A stretch of 64,000 nucleotides of DNA from Paraburkholderia dioscoreae (GCF_902459535.1 NZ_LR699553.1:1054001-1118000); one strand, 5' to 3'; shown: positions 43,953 to 52,530, numbered from the stretch's first letter. Notes: a model not told the origin generated them from the sequence alone. Program-made: numbers and translations.

Positions 43953-44453
43953 TCAAGCCGTTGCGAGCGACGCAATCTTGTTGACTGTCTGGACGCAGGC
44001 TTTCGCCACCTCTACCCCTTTGACCACGAAATGGTCACGGAAGAACGTCACATGTTCTTCGGACGAGTGAAAGTTGTGCGGTGTAAGCACGGCAGAAAAG
44101 ACGGGCGTACCGGTCTCGAGTTGAACCTGCATGAGTCCGTTGATGACTGCGGTCGAGACAAAGTCATGACGATAGATTCCGCCGTTAACGATGAGACCCG
44201 CAGCCACGATGCCGGCGTATTTGCCACTTTGAGCCAGCATCTTCACATGCAACGGGATTTCGAAGACGCCCGGCACCTCGTAGAAGTCGATGTCGTCTAG
44301 CGCGTAGTCTTGCGACTGCATGGTTTCGAGAAAGGCAGTCTTGCACTGGTCGACGATATCCTGATGCCAGCAAGCCTGGATAAACGCAATGCGGCTGCGC
44401 GGGCCTTCATCTGCCTTGTTGGACAGCGCGTATTGGGTATCAAAAGCGTTCAT
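43953..44453 (-). CDS. ribH2: 6,7-dimethyl-8-ribityllumazine synthase, type II (RibH2)
   Basis: The 166-residue enzyme makes the riboflavin precursor lumazine from the pyrimidine-dione and butanone phosphate. IAFIQACWHQDIVDQCK, DFYEVPGVFEIPLHVKMLA, GGIYRHDFVSTAVINGLMQV and LETGTPVFSAVLTPHNFH match the decameric type-II enzyme known from Brucella and Mesorhizobium, which differs from the housekeeping RibH1. Both active-site regions (the Trp-His after the first strand and the His of TPHNFH) are present. It lies alone on the minus strand within a cluster of flavin enzymes, so it may raise flavin supply when the pathway is induced. Confidence 0.9.
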   Translation of the reverse strand: MNAFDTQYALSNKADEGPRSRIAFIQACWHQDIVDQCKTAFLETMQSQDYALDDIDFYEVPGVFEIPLHVKMLAQSGKYAGIVAAGLIVNGGIYRHDFVSTAVINGLMQVQLETGTPVFSAVLTPHNFHSSEEHVTFFRDHFVVKGVEVAKACVQTVNKIASLATA

Positions 44454-44655
44454 TGCGTAGGACCTTGGATAGAGCGAATACGCACGATGCTACCGCCGCG
44501 AACGGCTGTGTGGCCTACGAATCACGTGAAGTCACTTTTCACATTATCTGAAAAATGCCGGCACCGTCTGGCGCTGTGCCGCCCGCACAGTGCGGATGGG
44601 ATAAAAAAGACGTTTGAGTTTGCGAATGAATGATTGATTGTTCATAAAATGACTG

Positions 44656-44684
44656 TTGACTCATTATTCGTGCGGACATATCTT
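44656..44684 (+). promoter_or_regulatory. TTGACTCA promoter, locus C
   Basis: TTGACT (44656-44661) and TATCTT (44679-44684) are 17 bases apart and point to the acyl-CoA dehydrogenase at 44719. The box and start of the spacer (TTGACTCATTATTCG) match loci A and B (TTGACTCATAGTTCG, TTGACTCAGAGCTCG). The expected transcription start leaves a leader of about 28 bases. Confidence 0.65.
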
Positions 44685-44718
44685 TCTCACATCTGCAGAA
44701 CTGCAACCAGGAGAAAGT

Positions 44719-45879
44719 GTGGACTTCACTGAATCAGGCGAGATGCAACAACTTCGCGACACGCTGCGCCGCTTTGTCGAAAAAGAGATGCCCCGGGAAG
44801 CTGCGGCAAAGTGGGACCGGGAAAACGTGTTCCCGCGAGACGTTTTTACCAAGCTCGCATCGCTGGGAGTACTGGGTCTGACCGTCCCGGAAGAATACGG
44901 TGGAGCGGGTCGCGACATTGTCGCGACGATGATGGTCATTGAAGAGTTGTCGCGTCGCAGCCTTGCCGTCTCGGTGCCGTACATCATGGCGGCCTGCTAT
45001 GCCGGCATGAATCTAGTCGAGTGTGGCTCAGAGGAGCAGAAGCGGGAACTGTTGCCGAAAGTCGTCGACGGCAGTCTGCTCTTTGCGTATGGCTGGACGG
45101 AACCCGACATCGGTGCTGACCTCGCGAGCGTGAAGACCCGGGCAGAGCGGGTGGGTGACAAGGTCGTCATCAGCGGAGCAAAGCGTTTCTGCTCCGGCGC
45201 GTCAGTATGCGATTACATCTTCACGCTGGTCCGCAGCGGGCCGGAGGGTGAGCGGCATCGCAATCTGTCCATGGTGCTGATTCCCCCGAACACGCCGGGC
45301 GTAACCATCACCGAAATCGACAGCCTCGGTATGAAAGGCGTGGGTACAACGGATGTCATCTTTGACAACGTCGAAGTGCCAGCGTGGAACATTGTTGGCG
45401 GTGACGCAGGATGGCATCAAGGGTGGTCGATGCTGGTTGGCTCCGGGCTCGATGTCGAGAAGCTGGAGGTCGCGGCAGTTGCCACCGGCGTTGCGACCGC
45501 GGCATTCGAAGACGCATGGGCATATGCGCACGAGCGCCGGCAGTTCGGCAAGTTGATTGGCGACTATCAGTCCATCAATCACAAGCTCGCGGACATGAAG
45601 ACCAGCCTGCACGCTGCGCGGCTGATGCTCTATCACGCTTCGTCGATGGCAAACCGGCATGAACGGTGCGCGGTGGAGACCTCCATGACCAAACTGTTTG
45701 CCGCAGAAGCCGCGAAGGACATTGCGCTTGAATGCCAGACGATTATGGGCGCGTACGGCTATGTGAAGGAGTTCGGCGCGGAGCGCTATGTCCGGGATGC
45801 TCTGCTCATTCCGATTATGGGAGGCTCATCGGCGATTCAGAGAAACAACATCTACAAGTGGACCAACGCGGGGCTCTAG
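44719..45879 (+). CDS. Acyl-CoA dehydrogenase (isovaleryl-type catalytic site)
   Basis: The product is 386 residues from the GTG at 44719 (CAGGAGAAAGT before it); the tandem neighbour starts the same way (VDFTES). FAYGWTEPDIGADLASVKTR near 125 and GAKRFCSGASVCDYIFTLVR near 155 are the flavin motifs. The usual YEGT Glu near the C-terminus is replaced: IPIMGGSSAIQRNNIYKW. Instead Glu stands in GSGLDVEKLEVAA near 245, the position of the base in isovaleryl- and long-chain-CoA dehydrogenases, which points to branched or bulky acyl-CoA substrates. By eye roughly 70 percent of residues match the next gene. Confidence 0.92.
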   Translation: MDFTESGEMQQLRDTLRRFVEKEMPREAAAKWDRENVFPRDVFTKLASLGVLGLTVPEEYGGAGRDIVATMMVIEELSRRSLAVSVPYIMAACYAGMNLVECGSEEQKRELLPKVVDGSLLFAYGWTEPDIGADLASVKTRAERVGDKVVISGAKRFCSGASVCDYIFTLVRSGPEGERHRNLSMVLIPPNTPGVTITEIDSLGMKGVGTTDVIFDNVEVPAWNIVGGDAGWHQGWSMLVGSGLDVEKLEVAAVATGVATAAFEDAWAYAHERRQFGKLIGDYQSINHKLADMKTSLHAARLMLYHASSMANRHERCAVETSMTKLFAAEAAKDIALECQTIMGAYGYVKEFGAERYVRDALLIPIMGGSSAIQRNNIYKWTNAGL

Positions 45880-45938
45880 TCCAGGTGCTTCGCGTCGCTT
45901 TTCGGGTAGTGGTTTGAACAGTCAAGGATAACTTCATC

Positions 45939-47096
45939 GTGGATTTCACAGAGTCGGACGATATTCGTCAATTGCGCGACACCCTCCGTCGATTTGTCGA
46001 CAAGGAGATGCCTCGGGACCTAGTAGCGAAGTGGGATAAGGAAAACCGGTTTCCTCGCGAGGTTTTCGAGAAGCTAGCCGGACTCGGCGTACTCGGGCTG
46101 ACAGTGCCCGAGGAGTACGGCGGTCTCGGTCGCAACATCATTGGCACGATGGTGGTCATTGAGGAGCTCGCGCGAAGAAGCCTTGCTGTTGCCCTCCCGT
46201 ATATCAACGCCGCCTGCTACGCGGGGATGAATATCGTCGAGTGCGGAACCCAGCAGCAGAAAGAGGAGATTCTTCCGCGGGTGGTCGACGGTTCCATGAT
46301 TTTCGCCTACGGATGGACTGAGCCGGATGTAGGCTCCGACCTCGCCAGCATGAGGACGAGGGCCGAGCGCCGGGGAGACACCATCGTCGTCAACGGGGCC
46401 AAGCGCTTCTGTTCCGGGGCAGGCGTGAGTGACTACATCTATGCCCTCGTGCGGACCGGGCCAGAGGAGGAGCGCTACCGGAATCTGACGCTTCTCCTGA
46501 TTCCGCCGACCCAGGCCGGCGTGACAATTGAGCCAATCAACGGTCTTGGCCTGAAGGGATTCCCCACGACTGACGTGACGTTCGAAGATGTGGAGTTGCC
46601 GTTGTCGAGCATCGTCGGAGGCGTGGAAAAGTGGAATGGCGCCTGGCCAATGGTGCTTGGCTCGGGCCTTGATGTAGAGAAGCTCGAAGTCGCGGCCATG
46701 GCAATCGGCATCGGCCAGGCCGCACTCGATGATGCCTGGACGTATGCGGGCGAGCGGCAGCAGTTCGGCAAGGCGATTGGGAACTATCAGTCTGTCCAGC
46801 ACAAGCTGGCGGAAATGAAGACCCGCCTTCACGCGGCCCGCCTGATGCTTTATCACGCGGCGAGCCTCGCAGACCGGCATTTGCCGTGCACCGGCGAGAC
46901 TTCGATGGCCAAGCTCTTTGCCACAGAAGCCGGCAAGGCGATTTCTCTCGAGTGTCAGACCATCTTCGGCGCGTATGGGTACGTCAAGGACTTCGACGTC
47001 GAGCGATACGTTCGCGACTCGCTTGCCCTGCCAATCATCGGCGGTTCGTCGGCTATCCAGCGTAACAACATCTACAAATGGATGAAGCGGCAATGA
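45939..47096 (+). CDS. Acyl-CoA dehydrogenase, tandem paralogue
   Basis: The 385-residue enzyme starts at GTG (VDFTESDDIRQLRDTLRRFV) 59 bases after its paralogue. It keeps the same architecture: FAYGWTEPDVGSDLASMRTR, GAKRFCSGAGVSDYIYALVR, GSGLDVEKLEVAAMAIGIGQ with the likely catalytic Glu, and LPIIGGSSAIQRNNIYKW lacking the C-terminal Glu. The two may form a heteromeric enzyme, as known for some steroid side-chain dehydrogenases, or have split substrates; their equal length and tandem order allow either. Confidence 0.92.
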   Translation: MDFTESDDIRQLRDTLRRFVDKEMPRDLVAKWDKENRFPREVFEKLAGLGVLGLTVPEEYGGLGRNIIGTMVVIEELARRSLAVALPYINAACYAGMNIVECGTQQQKEEILPRVVDGSMIFAYGWTEPDVGSDLASMRTRAERRGDTIVVNGAKRFCSGAGVSDYIYALVRTGPEEERYRNLTLLLIPPTQAGVTIEPINGLGLKGFPTTDVTFEDVELPLSSIVGGVEKWNGAWPMVLGSGLDVEKLEVAAMAIGIGQAALDDAWTYAGERQQFGKAIGNYQSVQHKLAEMKTRLHAARLMLYHAASLADRHLPCTGETSMAKLFATEAGKAISLECQTIFGAYGYVKDFDVERYVRDSLALPIIGGSSAIQRNNIYKWMKRQ

Positions 47097-47194
47097 AGCA
47101 AGTGGCGAGGCACCGGTAATATCGTGTTTTCTGGGACCTGGGATGACTATGACCTGAGCCGTAAATCGCTGGGCGTCATCTCGCCCTTTGGCAG

Positions 47195-47875
47195 ATGGCA
47201 GATAGCGGACACGACATGAACGAGGCAGCCGGTATGACTTCTGAAGTGACAGACAAGGACGTTCCTCGCCCGGCGGGCAAGGCAAGACGCTCTACCCGAG
47301 AGATGCGGGCTGAGGAACTGAGAAACAGGATATTTGCGTCGGCATCGACGGTTGTCGGGCGGCATGGGTACGCGGAAGCATCCATCGGCCGGATTACCGA
47401 GGAGGCAGGCATTGCGCAGGGCACCTTCTATCTGTATTTCGAATCGCGCCAGGCGCTCTTTGATGTGCTGCTCCCCCATGTGGGTGTCGACATGCTTGCG
47501 TACATCAGCAAGAAGGTGCATGGGGCTGAGTCCTTTCTGGAAGTCGAGGAGCGCGGCTTCAGAGCGTTCTTCTCCTACCTGCGGACCAATCCCGGATTTG
47601 TTCGCGTGCTAAATGAAGCCGAGGTTGCGGCGCCAATCGCCCACGCGGCGCATATGAAGTTGCTCACCGAGCACTACGTTCATTCTCTTGAGCGAAGCGT
47701 GGCCAACGGTGAAATCAAGCGGTTTGACGGTAGGGAGCTCGAGGCGCTGGCCTACATCTTCCAGTCGGCCCGAAGTTATCTGTACATGAGATATGTAAAG
47801 GGCCATGAGAAGTCGAAGCTGCCTGAGTGGGTAGTGGACACCTACATGAAGCTCGTACGGCATGGTCTGAAGTAA
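47195..47875 (+). CDS. TetR-family transcriptional regulator
   Basis: The protein is 226 residues from 47195, or 219 from the ATG at 47216, which has a slightly better upstream GGA. Residues 35-85 are the TetR DNA-binding domain: EELRNRIFASASTVVGRHGY, ASIGRITEEAGIAQGTFYLY, FESRQALFDVLLPHVG. The C-terminal domain (about 90-226) is helical and not assignable to a ligand. It follows the two acyl-CoA dehydrogenases on the same strand and precedes the OYE operon, so it is a candidate acyl-CoA-responsive repressor of the region and a candidate reader of the TTGACTCA element. Confidence 0.9.
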   Translation: MADSGHDMNEAAGMTSEVTDKDVPRPAGKARRSTREMRAEELRNRIFASASTVVGRHGYAEASIGRITEEAGIAQGTFYLYFESRQALFDVLLPHVGVDMLAYISKKVHGAESFLEVEERGFRAFFSYLRTNPGFVRVLNEAEVAAPIAHAAHMKLLTEHYVHSLERSVANGEIKRFDGRELEALAYIFQSARSYLYMRYVKGHEKSKLPEWVVDTYMKLVRHGLK

Positions 47876-47981
47876 GGCTGCTCGTAGGCAGCGGACTCTG
47901 GGGTGTCAGGCTCGCCTCTGTTCTATCTCGTAACGCCGTTCGACCGTAGTTGCTGTTATTTTTTCTTTTGCGGAGTAAGCC

Positions 47982-49154
47982 TTGAATCCCAGACTGTTCT
48001 CTTCACTGACGCTGCGCTCGGTGTCCTTGCCCAATCGCATTGTCATCAGCCCGATGAGCACCTATTCGTCTGAAGACGGATTTGCCAACGACTGGCATCT
48101 CGTCAATTACGGCAAGTTTGCGCAGAGCGGTGCCGGGATGGTCATGGTCGAAACCGCAGCGGTTTCTCCTGATGGACGCGGCACATACGGAGACCTGGGG
48201 CTCTGGAGCGACGACCACGTCGCCCCACTGGCACGAGTCGCAGCCTTCATTCGTTCGCAAGGCTCCGTCCCGGCATTGCAGATTGGCCACTCAGGCCGGA
48301 AGGGCAGCATGCAGCGCCCGTGGGAAGGTTACGGTGTTCTGACCGATGTAGAGGCTGCGCGCGGCGAGCCCGCCTGGCAGACCGTTGCGCCCTCAGCCAT
48401 TGCGGCTGCCGATGGCTGGCCCGAACCGATGGAGATGAGCCGGCGTGAACTGGAAGAGGTTGCGCTCGCATGGGAGGCTGCCGCCCGTCGCGCGGCTGAC
48501 GCGGGCTTTGACGTTCTGGAAGTTCACTGTGCCCACGGCTATCTTCTGCACGAGTTTCTTTCCCCGGTCGCCAACCAGCGTTCCGACGAATATGGCGGTG
48601 ACGCAACGCGCCGCATGGCGTATCCGCTCGAAATTGTGAAGCGGGTACGCGCGGTCTGGCCGGCGGAGAAACCGTTGATGTGCCGCGTTTCGTCGGTTGA
48701 TGGCGTGGAGGGTGGCTATGACATCGAGGACACCGTGGCATTCGCGCGAGAGCTTAAAGCACTGGGTGTCGATGTTGTCGACTGCTCGTCGGGTGGAATC
48801 TCCGGGTTTGCGACGGTCTCCAGTCGCCTGCCACGCACGTATGGGCACCAGGTGCCATACGCCGCCCGTGTCCGCGCGGGAGCGGGCATCTCGACGATGG
48901 CTGTCGGGCTCATCATCAACGCACAGCAGGCCGAGGAAGTACTGGAGGGCGAACAGGCGGACCTCATTGGCATCGGCCGTGAGGCGCTTCACAACCCGAA
49001 CTGGGCATTGCATGCGCGACACGAGCTGGGGCAGGACACCTTTGATGGGTGGCCCGCTCCTTATGGCTGGTGGTTGGCCAAGCGTGCGCGCCTGATTAAA
49101 TCGATGGACGAAGCGGGCGTACCGCGACCCGTAGGTCACCAACATGTCTACTGA
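47982..49154 (+). CDS. Old Yellow Enzyme family oxidoreductase (YqjM/XenA class) with Cys-to-Ser change
   Basis: The 390-residue protein starts at TTG after GCGGAGTAAGCC. The FMN TIM barrel shows PNRIVISPMSTYSSEDGFAN, QIGHSGRKGS near residue 102, DVLEVHCAHGYLLHEFLSPV near 177 with the substrate-binding pair, QRSDEYGGDATRRM and IGIGREALHNPNWA. In class III OYEs the residue at position 26 is a redox-tuning Cys; here it is Ser26. The class reduces enones with NAD(P)H. It overlaps the thioesterase gene by 11 bases and heads the OYE-thioesterase-ETF unit. Confidence 0.92.
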   Translation: MNPRLFSSLTLRSVSLPNRIVISPMSTYSSEDGFANDWHLVNYGKFAQSGAGMVMVETAAVSPDGRGTYGDLGLWSDDHVAPLARVAAFIRSQGSVPALQIGHSGRKGSMQRPWEGYGVLTDVEAARGEPAWQTVAPSAIAAADGWPEPMEMSRRELEEVALAWEAAARRAADAGFDVLEVHCAHGYLLHEFLSPVANQRSDEYGGDATRRMAYPLEIVKRVRAVWPAEKPLMCRVSSVDGVEGGYDIEDTVAFARELKALGVDVVDCSSGGISGFATVSSRLPRTYGHQVPYAARVRAGAGISTMAVGLIINAQQAEEVLEGEQADLIGIGREALHNPNWALHARHELGQDTFDGWPAPYGWWLAKRARLIKSMDEAGVPRPVGHQHVY

Positions 49155-49605
49155 CACCACGCCTGAGATTGATTCCGAGCTGGAAACGGCCGGTTGGGTC
49201 GTCCCAGCCGGTTTCCGCCCCGTGCCATCGGAAGACTTTCTGGACACGGTAGGCCCGGTCTATATGCGGGAGGATGCTGGGGGCAGCCTGTGCATTGCCA
49301 GCCGGATGCTTGAGCGCCATCGTAACCAGGGCGGCAACGTTCACGGCGGAATGCTCGCGACATTGGCCGACTATGCCATCGGTTTCAACCTGCTCCAGAT
49401 TGGTCCACGCCCTACCAGATTTGGAACGGTCAGCCTGAATATCGATTTTGTCTCGAACGGCCGCATTGGCGAGTGGCTTGAGGCAACCGTGGCCATTGAC
49501 AAGGCTGCGGGCCGTGTGAGATTCGCGTCGTGCGTCATTCGCGGCGAGGGTGGCCGATTGGTGGTGCGGGCGAGTGGAGTGTTTTCGGCGTCGACGTCCG
49601 AGTAA
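49144..49605 (+). CDS. Hotdog-fold thioesterase (PaaI-like)
   Basis: The 153-residue protein has a single hotdog domain. RNQGGNVHGGMLATLADYAI near residue 60 is the PaaI-type signature with HGG and the helix Asp, followed by VSLNIDFVSNGRIGEWLEAT and GRVRFASCVIRGEGGRLVVR. Such enzymes release CoA from stalled acyl-CoA intermediates. The start overlaps the OYE 3' end, so translation is probably coupled. Confidence 0.88.
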   Translation: MSTDTTPEIDSELETAGWVVPAGFRPVPSEDFLDTVGPVYMREDAGGSLCIASRMLERHRNQGGNVHGGMLATLADYAIGFNLLQIGPRPTRFGTVSLNIDFVSNGRIGEWLEATVAIDKAAGRVRFASCVIRGEGGRLVVRASGVFSASTSE

Positions 49606-49652
49606 AGACATCCGTCTGGAAGATTAAACAGCCATAGCAAAGAGGTTCTGAA

Positions 49653-50402
49653 TTGAAAGTTCTCGTTCCAGTGAAGAGAGTGGTCGACTACAACGTGAAA
49701 GTGCGTGTGAAGTCGGATGGGTCGGGCGTTGACCTTGCAAACGTCAAGATGTCGATGAATCCGTTCGATGAAATTGCCGTTGAAGAGGCCGTGCGCCTGA
49801 AGGAGGCTGGTGTTGCGACGGAGGTCATCGCAGTGTCCGCCGGTGTCGCGCAGGCGCAGGAGACGCTCCGTACAGCCCTAGCGATTGGGGCAGACCGTGC
49901 CATCCTCATTGAATCCGGCGAGGAGCTGCAACCGCTCGCGGTGGCCAAGCTGCTCAAGGCGCTGGTTGACAAGGAGCAACCGCAGCTCATCATCCTTGGC
50001 AAGCAGGCTATCGATGATGATTCGAATCAGACCGGGCAGATGCTGGCTGCGCTGGCCGGACTCCCTCAGGCTACGTTTGCCTCGAAGTTGACCGTGACGG
50101 ACGGCAAAGCGCTGGTGTCTCGCGAGGTCGATGGCGGCGCAGAGACGCTCTCGTTGACACTGCCTGCCGTCGTAACGACGGACCTGCGACTCAACGAACC
50201 GCGATACGTGACGTTGCCCAACATCATGAAGGCGAAGAAGAAGCCTTTGGAAACCCTCAAGCCGGAAGAACTTGGTATCGATGTTTCGCCGCGGCTCAGG
50301 ACGCTTAAGGTGGTCGAGCCGCCGAAGCGCTCTGCCGGCGTCAAAGTTCCTGACGTCAAGGCGTTGGTTGAGAAACTGAAGAACGAAGCCAAGGTGCTGT
50401 GA
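49653..50402 (+). CDS. etfB: Electron transfer flavoprotein beta subunit
   Basis: A 249-residue protein starting at TTG (KVLVPVKRVVDYNVKVRVKS). The AMP-binding nucleotide fold is seen in NPFDEIAVEEAVRLKEAG, LGKQAIDDDSNQTGQMLAAL and VVTTDLRLNEPRYVTLPNIM, the family signature, followed by KAKKKPLETL, which contacts dehydrogenases. With EtfA it accepts electrons from the acyl-CoA dehydrogenases of this window and passes them to ETF:quinone oxidoreductase. Confidence 0.96.
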   Translation: MKVLVPVKRVVDYNVKVRVKSDGSGVDLANVKMSMNPFDEIAVEEAVRLKEAGVATEVIAVSAGVAQAQETLRTALAIGADRAILIESGEELQPLAVAKLLKALVDKEQPQLIILGKQAIDDDSNQTGQMLAALAGLPQATFASKLTVTDGKALVSREVDGGAETLSLTLPAVVTTDLRLNEPRYVTLPNIMKAKKKPLETLKPEELGIDVSPRLRTLKVVEPPKRSAGVKVPDVKALVEKLKNEAKVL

Positions 50403-50424
50403 AGACATCCGGAGAAACAGGGAA

Positions 50425-51357
50425 ATGACGATTCTGGTAATTGCAGAGCATGACAACTCGGCCCTTAAAGTGGCCACACTGAACGCAGTTGCTGCCGCGC
50501 AAGCGATAGGCGGCGATGTTCACATCCTGGTCGCCGGCTTCAATGCGCACGGCGTAGCGGAGGCCGCCGCAAGGGTAGCCGGCGTAACCAGGGTCCTTCA
50601 TGCTGATTCGCCGCATCTCGAAGCCGGGCTCGCGGAAAACGTAGCAGAGACCGTTCTCGCTAGTGCGGCAAACTATTCGCACATCCTCGCCGCGGCGACA
50701 GCTTCCGGCAAGAACGTCACGCCGCGCATTGCTGCAAGACTTGATGTGGCGCAAATCAGCGACATCATCGCGGTCGAGAGCGCGGATACGTTTCAACGCC
50801 CCATTTACGCGGGCAACGCCATCGCTACGGTCCAGTCTCACGACGGCATCAAGGTCATCACTGTGCGTACGACCGGCTTCGACGCCGTCGCTCATGAAGG
50901 CGGAGCGGCGGTGGTCGAGACTGTCGCTGCTGGACCGGATGCCGGAACGTCGCAATTCGTGAGTCGCGAGGTGACCAAACTCGACCGGCCGGAGCTGACC
51001 TCCGCGAACACTATCGTGTCAGGCGGACGCGGGCTCGGCAGCGGGGAGAATTATACGAAGGTGCTTGAACCGCTGGCCGACAAGTTGGGCGCAGCGCTTG
51101 GTGCCTCGCGGGCAGCGGTCGATGCCGGCTTTGTCCCCAACGACTATCAGGTCGGCCAGACCGGCAAGATTGTCGCGCCGCAGCTCTACGTTGCGATAGG
51201 CATATCGGGCGCCATTCAGCACCTTGCCGGGATGAAAGACTCCAAGGTCATCGTCGCCATCAACAAGGACCCTGAGGCGCCTATCTTCGGTGTCGCCGAC
51301 TACGGACTTGTTGGGGACCTCTTCTCGGTGATTCCGGAGCTGGCTGAAACGCTCTGA
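50425..51357 (+). CDS. etfA: Electron transfer flavoprotein alpha subunit
   Basis: The 310-residue partner of EtfB is 22 bases downstream. The N-terminal domain runs from MTILVIAEHDNSALKVAT; the C-terminal FAD domain has ANTIVSGGRGLGSGENYTKV near 193, GFVPNDYQVGQTGKIVAPQL and YVAIGISGAIQHLAGMKDSK, all typical FAD-binding motifs. A catabolic-cluster copy of ETF suggests the acyl-CoA dehydrogenases here need a dedicated or co-induced carrier. Confidence 0.96.
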   Translation: MTILVIAEHDNSALKVATLNAVAAAQAIGGDVHILVAGFNAHGVAEAAARVAGVTRVLHADSPHLEAGLAENVAETVLASAANYSHILAAATASGKNVTPRIAARLDVAQISDIIAVESADTFQRPIYAGNAIATVQSHDGIKVITVRTTGFDAVAHEGGAAVVETVAAGPDAGTSQFVSREVTKLDRPELTSANTIVSGGRGLGSGENYTKVLEPLADKLGAALGASRAAVDAGFVPNDYQVGQTGKIVAPQLYVAIGISGAIQHLAGMKDSKVIVAINKDPEAPIFGVADYGLVGDLFSVIPELAETL

Positions 51358-51618
51358 TGGAAGCGGAAATCCGGTGCGCAGGGCAACGGAAAGCCGCTTC
51401 GGACCCGGTGCTCCATTTCTTCGGCGCCGGGTTCGGGTTCCTCTGCTGGGTCGTCAGGAAAGAACTTGTTTTTGCGCGCTTGCTAGTCTCGCGCTGATTG
51501 TCAGCCCGCGACGAAAAATTAATTCGGCAGGTCGACCTTTCGGCGTCCCGGGGCCATCACGTATAGTCCGCCTGCGCTTCTTTTTGTCTGGAACGGCGCA
51601 TGTCTAATGGAGCTAGCG

Positions 51619-52530
51619 ATGGTGGACCGTGCAGATGTATCTATTCCAGAAATCACGGCTTTTGAGGCGGTTGCGCAGACGGGAAGCTTCACGAAAGCCG
51701 CTGAAGCACTCGGCACCGGCAAGTCCAATGTAGGCAAGATTGTTCAGCGGCTCGAAGAGCGCCTGGATACCCGACTGTTCCAACGGACCACTCGTGCGGT
51801 CCGGCTGACAGAGGATGGTGAGACGTATCTGCAGGCGGTACAGTTGGCGCTAGGCGGATTGCGCGAGGCAGAGCGGGAACTCGCGGCTCGCCGGAACGAG
51901 GTAGTCGGCCGGGTGCGACTGGACCTGCCGGCATCGTTTGGAAGACTGCTTTTCCCGACGTTCGCGACGTTGCGCCGCCGCTATCCGAAATTGACGCTTG
52001 AGCTGGCATTCAGCGACAAAATGTCTGACCCCACGGCAGATGGCTGGGACATTGTGGTGCGAATTGGTGAGCTTCCCACAGACAGCGACATGACTGTGCG
52101 GAAGTTGTGCGAGACCCGCTTTGGTCTCTATGCATCTCCGGACTACCTGGCTGGACGCGGAATGGTCCACGCTGTCGGCGATTTATCGTCGCACGATGCA
52201 GTCCTTTTCCGTGGCACGTCGGGTCGGCTACGGCCATGGGCACTTAACGAAAATGGCCGCATTCGCAGCGTTTTACCCGAGCCCGCGATTATTGTTGAGG
52301 ACGGTCAGGCGCTTATCGAGGCACTCTCGAACGGACTGGGCGTCTCTCAGCTTCTGGACCGAATCGCGCAACCCCATGTTGAAGCAGGTCGGCTTCAGCA
52401 CGTTCTGCCGGGCGCGGATGTGGATGGCTTGCCGGTTCACGCCATTATTCCCTTGGGTCAAAAGATGGCGACAAAGACACGGGCGGTCCTGAACCAGCTC
52501 GCGGAAGACCTCCAGCATGACACTCGATAA
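51619..52530 (+). CDS. LysR-family transcriptional regulator
   Basis: The protein is 303 residues from the ATG at 51619, chosen for GGAG six bases upstream; ATG at 51607 would add four residues. HTH residues 5-62: ITAFEAVAQTGSFTKAAEAL, GTGKSNVGKIVQRLEERL, LFQRTTRAVRLTEDGETYL. The effector domain follows, with WDIVVRIGELPTDSDMTVRK. It is of the CrgA-like group. The neighbouring gene, 87 bases away and convergent, is a dead OYE; its target may have been lost, or it may act on the ETF unit upstream. Confidence 0.9.
   Translation: MVDRADVSIPEITAFEAVAQTGSFTKAAEALGTGKSNVGKIVQRLEERLDTRLFQRTTRAVRLTEDGETYLQAVQLALGGLREAERELAARRNEVVGRVRLDLPASFGRLLFPTFATLRRRYPKLTLELAFSDKMSDPTADGWDIVVRIGELPTDSDMTVRKLCETRFGLYASPDYLAGRGMVHAVGDLSSHDAVLFRGTSGRLRPWALNENGRIRSVLPEPAIIVEDGQALIEALSNGLGVSQLLDRIAQPHVEAGRLQHVLPGADVDGLPVHAIIPLGQKMATKTRAVLNQLAEDLQHDTR

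Noticed and set aside
46074..47285. 403-codon open frame on the minus strand
   Set aside because: It is antisense to the second tandem acyl-CoA dehydrogenase, whose protein motifs are unambiguous.
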